Part shown: positions 46,129 to 55,017 of the stretch, one piece after another
Numbering within the stretch: the stretch's first letter is position 1
How the letters are laid out: every line of letters starts with the position of its first letter
DNA from: Corynebacterium simulans
GTDB taxonomy: Bacteria; Actinomycetota; Actinomycetes; Mycobacteriales; Mycobacteriaceae
Direction of reading: 5' to 3'
DNA length: 64,000 nucleotides
NCBI RefSeq assembly: GCF_001586215.1
Contig: NZ_CP014634.1
Coordinates: 496,001-560,000 of the forward strand
Notes under the pieces: generated by a model
The model's database searches: none
Told to the model about the DNA's origin: nothing
What the model saw: the letters and a program-made list of their open reading frames with translations, nothing else
Made by a program: the position numbers and the translations under genes

Positions 46129-46160
46129 ATTCCTGTAATCCGGTTTCTCAGCGCGATCTC

Positions 46161-46856
46161 TTAATGCGGATTCGCGCTCAAAGAACGCCAGAAATCGGCG
46201 GCTGAATAACCTTTATGGGCTACCCAAGCCCAAGCCAGGACAATCGCGCTTATACCGGTGGCCAGGAGAATGTATATCTGGCTCATCATGATTGTGCCCA
46301 GCGCAATATCGCGCATGGTAAAGCCAAAAAGGAAGGCAAACATGGTTGCTGCAACCGGCAGCATGCCGGGAACGGAAGCTGGCCGCCAGGCAGCAAAGAA
46401 CAAACCGATGGCCAGGCCGAAGCGCAAGGCCGCGCCCTCGATGAGAAGGCGTGCACGTTCAGGATCAGCGGTAGGGTCGAGTGCTCCCTCGGCGCCGGTG
46501 ACGGCGAGCCCGGAAGCACTAACCACCACGAAGATAGCCCAGATAGAAAAGAGCAATCCGAGTACCACGAGTGCAACGCGCGCTACCGTCAGCGTGGTCT
46601 GACGTGCGCTGGAGGCACGGCGCCACTCTGGCTCAACGCCGGCGATGATGACCTCAGAAAGATCTTGTGGGGGTGCCATTCCTTCGGCCGATTCGACGAA
46701 GCTCAATGAGCGGGAAAGCGCCGCGGCCTTGTCGCGGTAAGCACGGCACTGCTCGCAGCTTTCCACGTGAGTTTCAATGACATCGCTAGAAACGTCGGTG
46801 GGTTCACCGTCGAGCTGCGCGGAGATTGCAGCTTGGATTTCCTCATGCGTCAACAC
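46161..46856 (-). CDS. Membrane protein with N-terminal anti-sigma-type zinc finger
   Basis: A 231-residue protein with a cytoplasmic N-terminal zinc-finger (HxxxCxxC as THVESCEQC near residues 29–37), the core of zf-HC2 / RsrA-ChrR-type anti-sigma factors, followed by four hydrophobic helices (from about residue 90). The presence of several helices rather than one suggests an anti-sigma relative with an added membrane sensor domain. No sigma factor gene is adjacent. The GTG start at 46856 lies inside the 3' end of the DoxX gene (14-base overlap), so the two are translationally coupled. Confidence 0.75.
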   Translation of the reverse strand: MLTHEEIQAAISAQLDGEPTDVSSDVIETHVESCEQCRAYRDKAAALSRSLSFVESAEGMAPPQDLSEVIIAGVEPEWRRASSARQTTLTVARVALVVLGLLFSIWAIFVVVSASGLAVTGAEGALDPTADPERARLLIEGAALRFGLAIGLFFAAWRPASVPGMLPVAATMFAFLFGFTMRDIALGTIMMSQIYILLATGISAIVLAWAWVAHKGYSAADFWRSLSANPH

Positions 46857-47256
46857 GGCTCAACACTCCATCCAAGCTGACGCGGCCGGAACCGAAGACG
46901 ACAATCATCACCAGCGAGGCAATCAGCACCGCTGGGTATTCAAAGCCGCCGTCCGCAGCGAAAAGCCCATGGCCTAGGTGCACAAAATACAATGCACACG
47001 CCATAAACAGCGCCAGGGCACCAGCGACAAAGGTGGTCAGAAGCCCGACAACGAGCAGGGAGCCGCCGATCATCTCCCCCAATGCTGCGATATACGCAGA
47101 AACATGGGGCTGAGGGATGCCCATCGCAGAGAACTGCCCTGTGGTCTCATCGATTCCGGCGAAGAACATTTTGTCAACACCGTGCGCGACGAAAACGAGG
47201 CCTAGTACTGCTCGCAAAAGCAGCAGCGCGGTATCGCGAACGGCGGGTCTATTCAT
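46843..47256 (-). CDS. DoxX-family membrane protein
   Basis: A 137-residue four-helix membrane protein starting MNRPAVRDTALLLLRAVLG. The conserved VFVAHGVDKMFF near residue 21 and the GxxxxIGGxLLxxGL pattern (EMIGGSLLVVGLL) identify DoxX. DoxX proteins are linked to membrane redox or oxidant resistance (with SodA/SseA in mycobacteria). Here its partner is the overlapping zinc-finger gene, which may control or sense the same stress. A 158-base gap separates it from the divergent tag gene. Confidence 0.85.
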   Translation of the reverse strand: MNRPAVRDTALLLLRAVLGLVFVAHGVDKMFFAGIDETTGQFSAMGIPQPHVSAYIAALGEMIGGSLLVVGLLTTFVAGALALFMACALYFVHLGHGLFAADGGFEYPAVLIASLVMIVVFGSGRVSLDGVLSRVDA

Positions 47257-47414
47257 GAGAAATACACTACCCTGGAACCCCTAGGTGCTGGCGAATCAAC
47301 TGTATATGCCCCTAACGCACAGCTCATCGACAGCCGCTGGGAACCGATACGGGCAAAAGGCAGTCAAATAGTGCAAGAGCCAAATGCGCTTACACATTCA
47401 ACGAAGGAAAAGAC

Positions 47415-48167
47415 ATGACCATGACGAATCCTTTCGCCGAGCCGCAGCAGGCGGAAAGCGATAAGGCCACCACAGGTATCGCACCCACCATAGGCACCCC
47501 AAACGCCTCCGCCCCCGAGTACACGGCTAACTCGGAGCGAACCGGGCTGGTCTACGACGCCGAGGGAGTTGGCCGTCCGCCTTGGGCGATGGCCTCTCCC
47601 CTGTTGCGCGAGTACTACGACACCGAGTGGGGAATGCCGGTCCGCGATGAAGCGGGACTTTTTGAACGCTTAACTTTGGAAGGCTTCCAGTCAGGGCTGT
47701 CTTGGGCCACTGTCCTGCGCAAGCGCGAAGCCTTCCGCGCTGCGTTCGCTGGCTTCGACCCGGATATCGTTTCGGCTTTTGGTGCAGCTGAAGTAGAGCG
47801 TCTACTCAATAACCCGGAGATTATTCGGAATCGCCGCAAGATTGAGGCTGCCATTAACAATGCAGATGCCACGGTGAAATTGCGTGAAAAGGGCGGCTTG
47901 AGCGAATTCATCTGGTCCTTCAGGCCGGAGGAAAATCTCTACCCGCGTTATATGGAAGACATCCCTAAAACGACCGACAAGGCCAAGGAATTATCCAAGG
48001 CCTTGAAGAAGGAGGGCTTTACTTTCGTAGGCCCCGTTACCTGTTTCGCGCTAATGGAAGCCATCGGCATGGTAGATGCCCATCTCATTGGCTCTCATCG
48101 CCGCGGAACGTCCGGGGTCTGGGAAAGTGAACTGGATGCTTTCAAGCATCCAGTTCAGAATATCTAG
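47415..48167 (+). CDS. tag: DNA-3-methyladenine glycosylase I
   Basis: Tag removes 3-methyladenine from alkylated DNA. The family core begins at residue about 55 (PPWAMASPLLREYYDTEWG) and includes LFERLTLEGFQSGLSWATVL, the catalytic-pocket Glu and Trp residues, FVGPVTCFALMEAIG and the C-terminal zinc-ligand His in VDAHLIG. The protein is 250 residues; the usual enzyme has about 190, so the first 55 residues are an acidic/polar extension without similarity. The start is ATG 47415 or ATG 47421; AAGGAAAAG lies upstream of both. The zinc snap normally needs N-terminal Cys, which I do not see in WAMAS. Confidence 0.9.
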   Translation: MTMTNPFAEPQQAESDKATTGIAPTIGTPNASAPEYTANSERTGLVYDAEGVGRPPWAMASPLLREYYDTEWGMPVRDEAGLFERLTLEGFQSGLSWATVLRKREAFRAAFAGFDPDIVSAFGAAEVERLLNNPEIIRNRRKIEAAINNADATVKLREKGGLSEFIWSFRPEENLYPRYMEDIPKTTDKAKELSKALKKEGFTFVGPVTCFALMEAIGMVDAHLIGSHRRGTSGVWESELDAFKHPVQNI

Positions 48168-48180
48168 TTCACGAAGGCAT

Positions 48181-49491
48181 CTAGCTCACGCGGCGTGATG
48201 CGAGGTCGTCGCGGCGCTGGCGATTGCTCACGTGCGGTCCGTCGAAGCCGTCGAATTCATCGTCATCATAATGGACCGGCAGATGGTCGAAGTCCGGGCT
48301 GTCATCGTCAACTTCCAGTACTACAGCGCCTGGGCGGCGCAGGCTACGCGGGATGGCCAGTTCATCATCTTCTGCACTGCGGACGCCGAGACGGGCGCGG
48401 CGCAGGTGGTACACGCGGCGACGCAGCAATGCCTGCTCCTGACGGACCTGGGTACGCAGAGCAATCAAATAGATCATGGTGACGATGCCGGCGATTCCCG
48501 CAAACCACCAGGTCCAGCTACCTACTACGATGCCCAAGCACACGGTGAGAACAACCGCCAAGGAAAGACCCAACAGCGTACGCTGACGGCGCTGGTAGCG
48601 GGTTGCGGAAGCAGCCTTTTCTGCTACCGGATCCCAGCCGCCGCGCCCAAGGCGACGCTGCGCAAAAGCAACCTCATCCTCAGATAGATCAGTATCCTCA
48701 TCCATCTCAGTTTCGGATTCCTCGACAGACTCGATGGCCTGTGGAATCTGGCTCACCTGTTCCTCGGTGTCGACCGCGCCGGGATACATCAAGTCCACAG
48801 GCGAGGTATATGCCGAATCAAGGTCGTAAGCATCGTCTGCGACCTCGGCCACTGCTGGCGCGCTGAAGACCTCTGCCGCCTCCGCGTCATCCGCCAGCTT
48901 GGATTTCAGATCCGCAGGCTTATCCTTTTCGGTTTCATCCTCAATGAGGAGCTCATCTTCTTCGGATTCGCTCGCTGTGTCCTCCGACTCTTCGTTTTTA
49001 TCCTGCTGCGCCGAAACTGGGACAGCGGAGCCGGCTGGGGTTGTTTCCTTCGCCGGAGTCTCGGCCTTGGCCTTACCGGACTCTTCGACAATTTCACCCT
49101 CAACGGTCTCCGGTGCGTCCGCCTTTACTGCGTCATCGCCATCAGGCTCATCAGACAGCTGCGCGCCCGGCTGGCGCGGATTCGCCTTAGCCTTTGCTGC
49201 GGCACCGGCGATGGTCACGGCAGGGGTTTCTTCCTCGTCAACCACGGAGATATCGCTAGCGTCGACGACTTCGTAATCTTCGGTATCGTCTTCAAAACGG
49301 CGCACGTCACGCTTGTTAACTCGCGGGCGGCGACGCGCGGCGACGTTTCCGGAGTCGCCTTCGAACAACACGCGAGTGTCATCAAAGGCTTCGCCTGTGT
49401 GGCTCATCGGACGCTGCGAACGCAGCAGCCAAGGTGCCAAGATAAAAGCCCAGACCACGATGATGGCGATAATGGGCACAGCAGTGGACAC
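48181..49491 (-). CDS. glpR: Divisome membrane receptor GlpR
   Basis: A 436-residue protein with an N-terminal helix (residues about 3–22, VPIIAIIVVWAF) followed by a long acidic, disordered cytoplasmic region (about 40–290, rich in Glu, Asp and Ala), then two helices (TLLGLSLAVVLTVC and WWFAGIAGIVTMI near residues 312–345) and a short Arg-rich end. This matches the actinobacterial receptor GlpR, which binds the gephyrin-like protein Glp and links it to the FtsZ/Wag31 machinery. glp itself lies 0.9 kb upstream in the same orientation, so the identification is strong by context. Confidence 0.88.
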   Translation of the reverse strand: MSTAVPIIAIIVVWAFILAPWLLRSQRPMSHTGEAFDDTRVLFEGDSGNVAARRRPRVNKRDVRRFEDDTEDYEVVDASDISVVDEEETPAVTIAGAAAKAKANPRQPGAQLSDEPDGDDAVKADAPETVEGEIVEESGKAKAETPAKETTPAGSAVPVSAQQDKNEESEDTASESEEDELLIEDETEKDKPADLKSKLADDAEAAEVFSAPAVAEVADDAYDLDSAYTSPVDLMYPGAVDTEEQVSQIPQAIESVEESETEMDEDTDLSEDEVAFAQRRLGRGGWDPVAEKAASATRYQRRQRTLLGLSLAVVLTVCLGIVVGSWTWWFAGIAGIVTMIYLIALRTQVRQEQALLRRRVYHLRRARLGVRSAEDDELAIPRSLRRPGAVVLEVDDDSPDFDHLPVHYDDDEFDGFDGPHVSNRQRRDDLASRRVS

Positions 49492-49638
49492 GGTATGGGT
49501 GGCCTTCCGTAGGGTGCAGAGTTTGACTCAACGTTAGCGCCTTATCCGCCCCTATAAGGACTCAAAATCGGGGAAATTACAATGTTGTGACTTGTGTGAA
49601 AACAGTGGCGAAATCTACCCGCCAACTGGGGCACCCAG

Positions 49639-50349
49639 CTAAAGAAGTCGCCCCTCCGCCCGTAACCGCGCGACAGCGGTGTTCGGATAGTCGTCGCGGT
49701 TGAGCGCCACAAAGTAGTGATCGCGCCAGGCGCCATTGATATGCAGGTTGCGACGCAGATATCCCTCTTCGCGGAAACCACAGGACTTCAGGATCTTGCC
49801 TGAGGCAGGGTTCTCCGGCAAATAGGTCGCTGTCACGCGGTGCATACCTACGCGGCGGAAGGCGTGGTCAACGCCCAGTGCGCACGCGGCCGTAGCAACG
49901 CCGGCGCGGTGGACTGCGGAATGAACCCAGTAACCAATCCAGCATTCCCCGATGCTGCCGTGCTGAATATTGCCCAGCGTCACCTGGCCCATAAACTGAC
50001 CATCCAGCTCGATCACCAGGGGGATGATACTGCCCATCCGCGCGTTGTCACGCAGGAACATCAGATGGTTCCACCAAGAATTTCCCGAATGCGCGTTTTC
50101 CCACGTCGTTGGGATGGTGGGTTCCACCGGGCGTAAGTATTGCTCATCGATGACGCGCTGACGGCGCCAGTCACGGCCATCGCCGCGCATCAGCGGACGC
50201 AGGCGGAGGACTCCGCCCTCCGGTAGAACTCTGGAAGGCGCCAAACTAATACTCGGGGTGGATTCCGGCCACCCTGGATGTTCTTCTCGCGGTGGCCCAC
50301 TCGCAGGTACACGTAGGCGCCCCGCCGCAGTCCCGAAAGGATCCAGCAT
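49639..50349 (-). CDS. rimJ: RimJ/RimL-type GNAT acetyltransferase
   Basis: A 236-residue N-acetyltransferase. The GNAT motif A is IGYWVHSAVHRAGVATAA near residue 140 and the C-terminal RRVGMHRVTATYLPENPASG is characteristic of the RimJ/RimL group that acetylates protein N-termini. It is encoded between glp and glpR, an order recurring in corynebacteria, and begins two bases after glp. Whether it modifies a divisome protein or a ribosomal protein is not known. Confidence 0.88.
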   Translation of the reverse strand: MLDPFGTAAGRLRVPASGPPREEHPGWPESTPSISLAPSRVLPEGGVLRLRPLMRGDGRDWRRQRVIDEQYLRPVEPTIPTTWENAHSGNSWWNHLMFLRDNARMGSIIPLVIELDGQFMGQVTLGNIQHGSIGECWIGYWVHSAVHRAGVATAACALGVDHAFRRVGMHRVTATYLPENPASGKILKSCGFREEGYLRRNLHINGAWRDHYFVALNRDDYPNTAVARLRAEGRLL

Positions 50350-50351
50350 GC

Positions 50352-51641
50352 CTAGCTGCGCTGCGTCAAAAAGAGCACATCCACGACGTCACCCGGGCGG
50401 ATCTCGGTGGCGCTTTCAGGAATCCTAATCATCGCATTCGCTTCCGATAGTCCCGCCAATAAGTGGGCCGGCGCACCGCTCGCACCGCCCAAGCCTTCAA
50501 CCAAATAATCGGCAGTCTCAGCATCGCGCATCAAGCGAGCACGGATAAATCCGCGGCGTCCTGGCCGCGAATCCATGTGATTGAGTGCACGTGCACGAAC
50601 TACGCGGCGATTTGCATTGCGCTTGCCCAGAGAAAGGCGAATCAGCGGGCGTACGAATACTTCAAAAATGACCAATGCCGAGACCGGGTTCGAAGGCAAC
50701 AGGAACGTTGGAACACGCTCCTCCCCCAGCAAGCCAAAGCCTTGCACAGACCCCGGATGGATGGCCACGCGGGAGGTATCGATATCGCCGAGCTCGCGCA
50801 GTACCTCACGCACTGCCTCAGAACCGGCGCCGCCGACCGCACCGGAAACCACCAGGACCTCGCTGCGGGCGATGTGTGTTTCCAGCGCCTCGCGGATTCG
50901 TCGCGGCTCGCCTTCCGCGATGCCGACGCGTTGTACGTCAGCGCCTGCTTCCCGCGCCGCAGCGGCCAAGGAATAGGAGTTAACGTCAAATACTTGCCCC
51001 AGGCCCGGTTCGCGATCGATGTCCACGAGTTCCTTACCAAAGGACAAGATGGTCACGCGCGGGCGCGGATAGACCAAAACCTTTGAGCGACCGACAGCGG
51101 CCAAAAGGCCAATCTGCGCAGGTCCCAGGATAGTTCCCGAAGAAACTGCGACATCGCCCGGCTGGATATCGTCGCCAACTCGGCGCACAAAGTCACCCGA
51201 GCGCACAGGGCGATGCGCCGTCACGCGCTTGCGGCCGCGGTCTGTCCACTCGAGGGGAAGGACGGCGTCGGCAAGCGTGGGCAAAGGCGCACCGGTGTAA
51301 ACGCGCACCGCCTGTTTCGGCTGCAAGCGCAGTGGCTGGCGCGAACCCGCCGGAACCTCACCCACCACGGGGATGGAACGCTCAACCTCAGGGCCCTTTT
51401 GCTCCCCTTCTGCGTCCTCTTCAGTAGCGCGCCGCGCCTTCAAAGCACGCTCGCCTCCCACGTCAACGGCGCGCACCGCGTAGCCATCGATTGCCGCCTG
51501 CGGAAATCCGGGCAGCGGCTGATTGGCTTGCACTTCCTCAGCGCACATCAGTCCCAGCGAGTTCGCAATCGCGATACGCACTGGTTCCGGTGTCACCGCC
51601 GCATCAGTAATCATCGCAAGCTGATCATCTACTGAACGCAT
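50352..51641 (-). CDS. glp: Gephyrin-like protein Glp (MoeA family, division-linked)
   Basis: A 429-residue MoeA/gephyrin fold protein. Domains follow MoeA: RVYTGAPLPTLADAVLPLE near residue 133, the MoCF-binding fold with GDDIQPGDVAVSSG, VSGAVGGAGSEAV near residue 260, and the PSNPVSALVIFEVF C-terminus. Classical MoeA inserts molybdate into molybdopterin. In corynebacteria the protein at this locus (galU–glp–rimJ–glpR) acts in cell division and binds FtsZ and GlpR, and it lacks a moa/moe neighbourhood. The sequence alone cannot show which activity is retained. It lies 36 bases downstream of galU. Confidence 0.88.
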   Translation of the reverse strand: MRSVDDQLAMITDAAVTPEPVRIAIANSLGLMCAEEVQANQPLPGFPQAAIDGYAVRAVDVGGERALKARRATEEDAEGEQKGPEVERSIPVVGEVPAGSRQPLRLQPKQAVRVYTGAPLPTLADAVLPLEWTDRGRKRVTAHRPVRSGDFVRRVGDDIQPGDVAVSSGTILGPAQIGLLAAVGRSKVLVYPRPRVTILSFGKELVDIDREPGLGQVFDVNSYSLAAAAREAGADVQRVGIAEGEPRRIREALETHIARSEVLVVSGAVGGAGSEAVREVLRELGDIDTSRVAIHPGSVQGFGLLGEERVPTFLLPSNPVSALVIFEVFVRPLIRLSLGKRNANRRVVRARALNHMDSRPGRRGFIRARLMRDAETADYLVEGLGGASGAPAHLLAGLSEANAMIRIPESATEIRPGDVVDVLFLTQRS

Positions 51642-51677
51642 AGATTGCCGCCTTCCCTGTTTGTCTTCTGACCTAGA

Positions 51678-52604
51678 TTAGTTGATGCCCTTTTCAGCCT
51701 CATACTCGGCAATGATCTGCTTGATTGCCTTGTACAAAGCCGGGCCATACTTCTCATGGTGCAGGCCGAAGTCCACATTTGCCGGAATATATCCGCCGGG
51801 ATTGCCCAGGTCATGACGCTTTCCGCGGTGAACCACCACGTGGACCGGGTGGCCTTCCTGGATGAGCAGCTCGATGGCGTCGGTTAGCTGCAGCTCACCA
51901 CCCTTACCTGGGGAAATGCGGCGCAGCGCATCGAAGATCTTGCGGTCTAGCAGGTAGCGACCGGTGGCCACTAGGTTCGAAGGCGCATCTTCAGGCTCTG
52001 GCTTTTCTACCATGCCGACGACCTTCTTCACGCCAGGAGCGTTAGTATCTTCCACGTCGAAGACACCGTAGTTGAAGGTCTCTTCACGCTCGACTTCGAA
52101 TGCGCACAGAACGGAGCCACCGACGGCGGCGCGAACGCGTGCCATCTCCTCCATGACAGTCGCCGGCAAGACAATGTCATCCGGGAGCATGACGGCGAAG
52201 CAGTCCTCGTCATCGTCCAATGCGGATTCCGCAAGACCAACCGCATGCCCCAAGCCGAGCGGCTTTTCCTGCGGCACAGAGATTGGGTGAATAAGGTCGC
52301 CAGCGCGGCGCACCTTAGCCACCTGCTCGTCCTTGCCACGTGCGTCCAAGGTCTCAACAAGCTCCGGGAAGGCATCGAAGTGGCGCATCACCTCTTGCTT
52401 GTTGGGGGCAGTAATAACTGCTAAACGCTGCGCACCAACCGAAGCGGCTTCCTCTGCGATGAGTTCGATACCTGGGGTATCAACCACAGGGAGCAGTTCT
52501 TTCGGAACAGTTTTAGTGGCCGGCAAAAAGCGGGTACCCAGGCCCGCTGCCGGCACGACAACTGTCTTAATCCCGTGCAGGGATCCCTCGTTGTTATTAG
52601 CCAT
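51678..52604 (-). CDS. galU: UTP–glucose-1-phosphate uridylyltransferase
   Basis: GalU makes UDP-glucose, the donor for trehalose, arabinogalactan and other glycans. The 308-residue protein begins MANNNEGSLHG and has VVPAAGLGTRFLPATK near residue 20, the PKELLPVVDTPG loop, and LPDDIVLP. The ATG at 52604 fits the family; the open frame further upstream to 52778 overlaps the divergent fthC gene and is not used. If the sqdB-like gene is real, GalU would provide its UDP-glucose substrate. Confidence 0.97.
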   Translation of the reverse strand: MANNNEGSLHGIKTVVVPAAGLGTRFLPATKTVPKELLPVVDTPGIELIAEEAASVGAQRLAVITAPNKQEVMRHFDAFPELVETLDARGKDEQVAKVRRAGDLIHPISVPQEKPLGLGHAVGLAESALDDDEDCFAVMLPDDIVLPATVMEEMARVRAAVGGSVLCAFEVEREETFNYGVFDVEDTNAPGVKKVVGMVEKPEPEDAPSNLVATGRYLLDRKIFDALRRISPGKGGELQLTDAIELLIQEGHPVHVVVHRGKRHDLGNPGGYIPANVDFGLHHEKYGPALYKAIKQIIAEYEAEKGIN

Positions 52605-52671
52605 AAGTTTGAGCTTACAGGCCGAACTTTTTCTTTCGTGCAGCGATACACCAGCAATTACTATTAGTTCT

Positions 52672-53256
52672 ATGACTGAGATAGCCAAGCAAAAGCAGGC
52701 GTTGCGCATTGAGCTTCTCGACGCCCGCCGCACCCGCAGCCCCGAGGAGAAGGCCACTGCCGACGCCGCCTGGTGCAACGCGGCCGCCCAACTTCTAAGC
52801 CCCGATATGCAGGTCGCAGCCTATAACCCTCTGGGTTCAGAGCCTGGCGGCAGCGAGTTTGTCCACACCCTGGCACAGGCATGTAAAGCGGTATATCTGC
52901 CTATCTCTGGCGACGATGGACAACTTTACTGGGCGCTTTACGAAGGCCCCGAGAGCCTCCAACCCGGTGCGCTCGGCATCGCAGAACCAACCGGCGAGCG
53001 CTTCCCCAGCTCCATCTTGGCTGAGCTCGACTTCATCTTTGCGCCAGCGATGGCAGTGGACAAGAGCGGCTACCGCCTCGGAAAAGGCGCTGGCTACTAC
53101 GACCGCGCGCTTACTCCCCTTGTTCCCGGCAAGCCCAAGGTCATTGCCATGGTCCACTCCAGCGAGGTCCGGGATGTGCCAAAAGAAGAACACGACCGCC
53201 CAGTTGATGTCATTCTGACTGAGCGTGGGCTCGTCGACATTGAGCCAGACGTTTAG
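52672..53256 (+). CDS. fthC: 5-formyltetrahydrofolate cyclo-ligase
   Basis: This enzyme returns 5-formyl-THF to 5,10-methenyl-THF using ATP. The 194-residue protein starts MTEIAKQKQALR and contains ALGIAEP, the substrate/ATP loop GYRLGKGAGYYDRAL near residue 142, and a terminal RPVDVILTERGL. The ATG at 52672 leaves 67 bases to the divergent galU start. The family commonly sits here in corynebacteria, before the SAF protein and mscL. Confidence 0.95.
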   Translation: MTEIAKQKQALRIELLDARRTRSPEEKATADAAWCNAAAQLLSPDMQVAAYNPLGSEPGGSEFVHTLAQACKAVYLPISGDDGQLYWALYEGPESLQPGALGIAEPTGERFPSSILAELDFIFAPAMAVDKSGYRLGKGAGYYDRALTPLVPGKPKVIAMVHSSEVRDVPKEEHDRPVDVILTERGLVDIEPDV

Positions 53257-53324
53257 CTAGACGGTTTAGCCATAAGAAACAGCAAAAGCGGAACCATAGT
53301 CCTGCAACCGCAGTCTAAAAGAGC

Positions 53325-54011
53325 ATGACTGCGGATAAATTGCTGAAAATGCTGCGCACCCCAGGACATCGGCGAGCGTTGATGTTAAGACGCTTTGTTG
53401 CATTGGTACTGGTTGCTGCAGCAGGTTTCAGCATGCTTTCCGCTCGCAAAGAACACCCTCTGGCGGTGGTCTTTGCCCGCGATGTTCCTGCGGGCCATGC
53501 TCTTTCACTTGACGACGTCACCCTAGCACCCATCCCGGCCAGCGCACTGCCGGAGACGAAAGTCGATACCAACCTCGAGGAGCTTGAAGGCCGCGTGGTC
53601 GTATCGGCGGGTTCGGCTGGAGAAATTCTTACCGAGACGAGACTGCTTGGCCCGCAGCTCGTGGACGATTTAGTGAATAACTCCACAGGAAAAAACTCGG
53701 GCGAGGAATCCCACATGATTCCACTCAAGCCAGCAGAACCTGACGTCCTTCCCCACCTCCACCATGGGGATACGGTCAATGTCATCGCTGGCGCTAGCGA
53801 AGAAGAGATAGAAGAAGGCCAAACAACTGATGGCTCAGTCATCGCAGCAGGTGGGCGCGTAATTACGACGACCAGCGGCGAAGAAGAAAGCCGCGCCACC
53901 ACCGTGCTTTTAGCTCTTCCGGCTTCCCAAGCTGATGCCGTGGCAGCCGCCTCGCTGAGCCAACCGCTCACCGTTGTCATTGTGGGACAACGAGCCACCG
54001 GCATGAATTAG
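53325..54011 (+). CDS. SAF-domain (CpaB/RcpC-like) membrane-anchored protein
   Basis: A 228-residue protein with one N-terminal helix (about residues 21–40) and an extracytoplasmic SAF domain: VVFARDVPAGHALSLDD near residue 48, VVVSAGSAGEIL near residue 91 and a later beta-rich region ending TVVIVGQ. SAF domains of this type occur in Flp-pilus assembly (CpaB/RcpC), but no pilus genes are present in the window. An acidic loop (EEEIEEGQTTD) lies in the middle. The same gene sits between fthC and mscL in other corynebacteria; its function is unknown. Confidence 0.85.
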   Translation: MTADKLLKMLRTPGHRRALMLRRFVALVLVAAAGFSMLSARKEHPLAVVFARDVPAGHALSLDDVTLAPIPASALPETKVDTNLEELEGRVVVSAGSAGEILTETRLLGPQLVDDLVNNSTGKNSGEESHMIPLKPAEPDVLPHLHHGDTVNVIAGASEEEIEEGQTTDGSVIAAGGRVITTTSGEEESRATTVLLALPASQADAVAAASLSQPLTVVIVGQRATGMN

Positions 54012-54195
54012 CGTAGAGCCGCTTCCAGAAGCCTTCCGATTGAGCCAGAAACGTTGTCACATCCCCTAAAACTCGCTAGGGTGAGTCTTCACGAGCCCCT
54101 GCTTTTAATTTTAATAACATTTGACTCATGACTAACTTGGAAAAGTCACTCGGGGGCGAGGGTCACAATGTGTTTTAGGAAAGGAAACCCTCCCA

Positions 54196-54657
54196 ATGCT
54201 GAAGGGCTTTAAGGACTTCATCCTCCGCGGCAATGTCATCGAGTTGGCAGTCGCAGTCATCATTGGTAGCGCATTCACCGCTATCGTCACCGCCGTCACC
54301 AACAATCTCATCCAGCCTCTGATCAACTCCTTCGGCTCCGCAGAAGTCAAGGGCCTGGGCTTCCAGATCACCGACAATGAGTCCACCTTCATGGACTTCG
54401 GTGCTGTTATTACCGCTGCCCTCAACTTCCTCATCATCGCTGCGGTTGTTTACTTCCTCATCGTGATGCCGATCAACAAGCTCTCCGAAGCTGCTAAGCG
54501 CCGCCACGGCGTTGACCCAGAAGAGCCAGCTCCGACCACCGAGCAGCTCCTGACCGAGATCCGCGACCTAATGGAAGCACAGAACGCTTCCGGTGCAGGC
54601 CACAACATTGCGGGGACCTCCTACAACCAGGAGAGCACCGGCCGCCACCAGGCATAA
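54196..54657 (+). CDS. mscL: Large-conductance mechanosensitive channel
   Basis: MscL is the emergency pressure valve opened by membrane tension during hypo-osmotic shock. The 153-residue protein starts MLKGFKDFILRGN and has the first pore helix IELAVAVIIGSAFTAIVTAV, a periplasmic loop, and the second helix FLIIAAVVYFLIV, then a cytoplasmic helix. Family length is about 135; the extra C-terminal tail (GHNIAGTSYNQE) is Asn/Gln-rich. AGGAAAGG precedes the ATG at 54196. It complements BetP and Kdp in osmotic control. Confidence 0.97.
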   Translation: MLKGFKDFILRGNVIELAVAVIIGSAFTAIVTAVTNNLIQPLINSFGSAEVKGLGFQITDNESTFMDFGAVITAALNFLIIAAVVYFLIVMPINKLSEAAKRRHGVDPEEPAPTTEQLLTEIRDLMEAQNASGAGHNIAGTSYNQESTGRHQA

Positions 54658-54680
54658 GGTTTTACATCCTGCATAAAGAC

Positions 54681-54722
54681 CGAACTCCGGTTGTCTTTTA
54701 GATAAAAGACAACCGGAGTTCG
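54681..54722 (+). terminator. Strong terminator after mscL
   Basis: Arms of 20 bases (54681–54700 and 54703–54722) are perfectly complementary around a two-base centre; the pairing includes CGAACTCCGGTTGTC. It starts 23 bases after the mscL stop and may serve both strands because the next gene is convergent. Confidence 0.85.
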
Positions 54723-54765
54723 TCGTTATTAATGGGCAATAATTAGAGGTGGGAAACGCTCGCGC

Positions 54766-54987
54766 CTATTGGCCATAATGCGGCGGCATTTGCTCCCTGT
54801 AGAACGCTTCATCGTGCTGGCGTTCAGCCGGGGCATCCTCATCGAGCTGGACTACGCGATGAGCGTCCCCACCGCTTTCCCGACCTGAGTTATCAAAAGC
54901 AGATACAAAGTCCGGTTGGTCGGCAGTGCGGTCATAGTCCACGGCGGAGCGACGAACGGTCCGGCGGCGTTTACGAGGTTCAGACAT
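54766..54987 (-). CDS. Small highly charged hypothetical protein (73 residues)
   Basis: No family recognised. The product starts with a basic stretch (EPRKRRRTVRRSAVDYD) and continues acidic and Gln/Arg/His-rich with no hydrophobic segment, so it is probably a disordered cytoplasmic protein. AAGGGAACTT precedes nothing obvious, but the ORF has its own ATG (54987) and normal codon use, and a small gene is found at this place between mscL and mog in other corynebacteria. It lies 30 bases downstream of mog on the same strand. Confidence 0.6.
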   Translation of the reverse strand: MSEPRKRRRTVRRSAVDYDRTADQPDFVSAFDNSGRESGGDAHRVVQLDEDAPAERQHDEAFYREQMPPHYGQ

Positions 54988-55017
54988 GAATACTAGAAGG
55001 GAACTTACCTGCTACTA

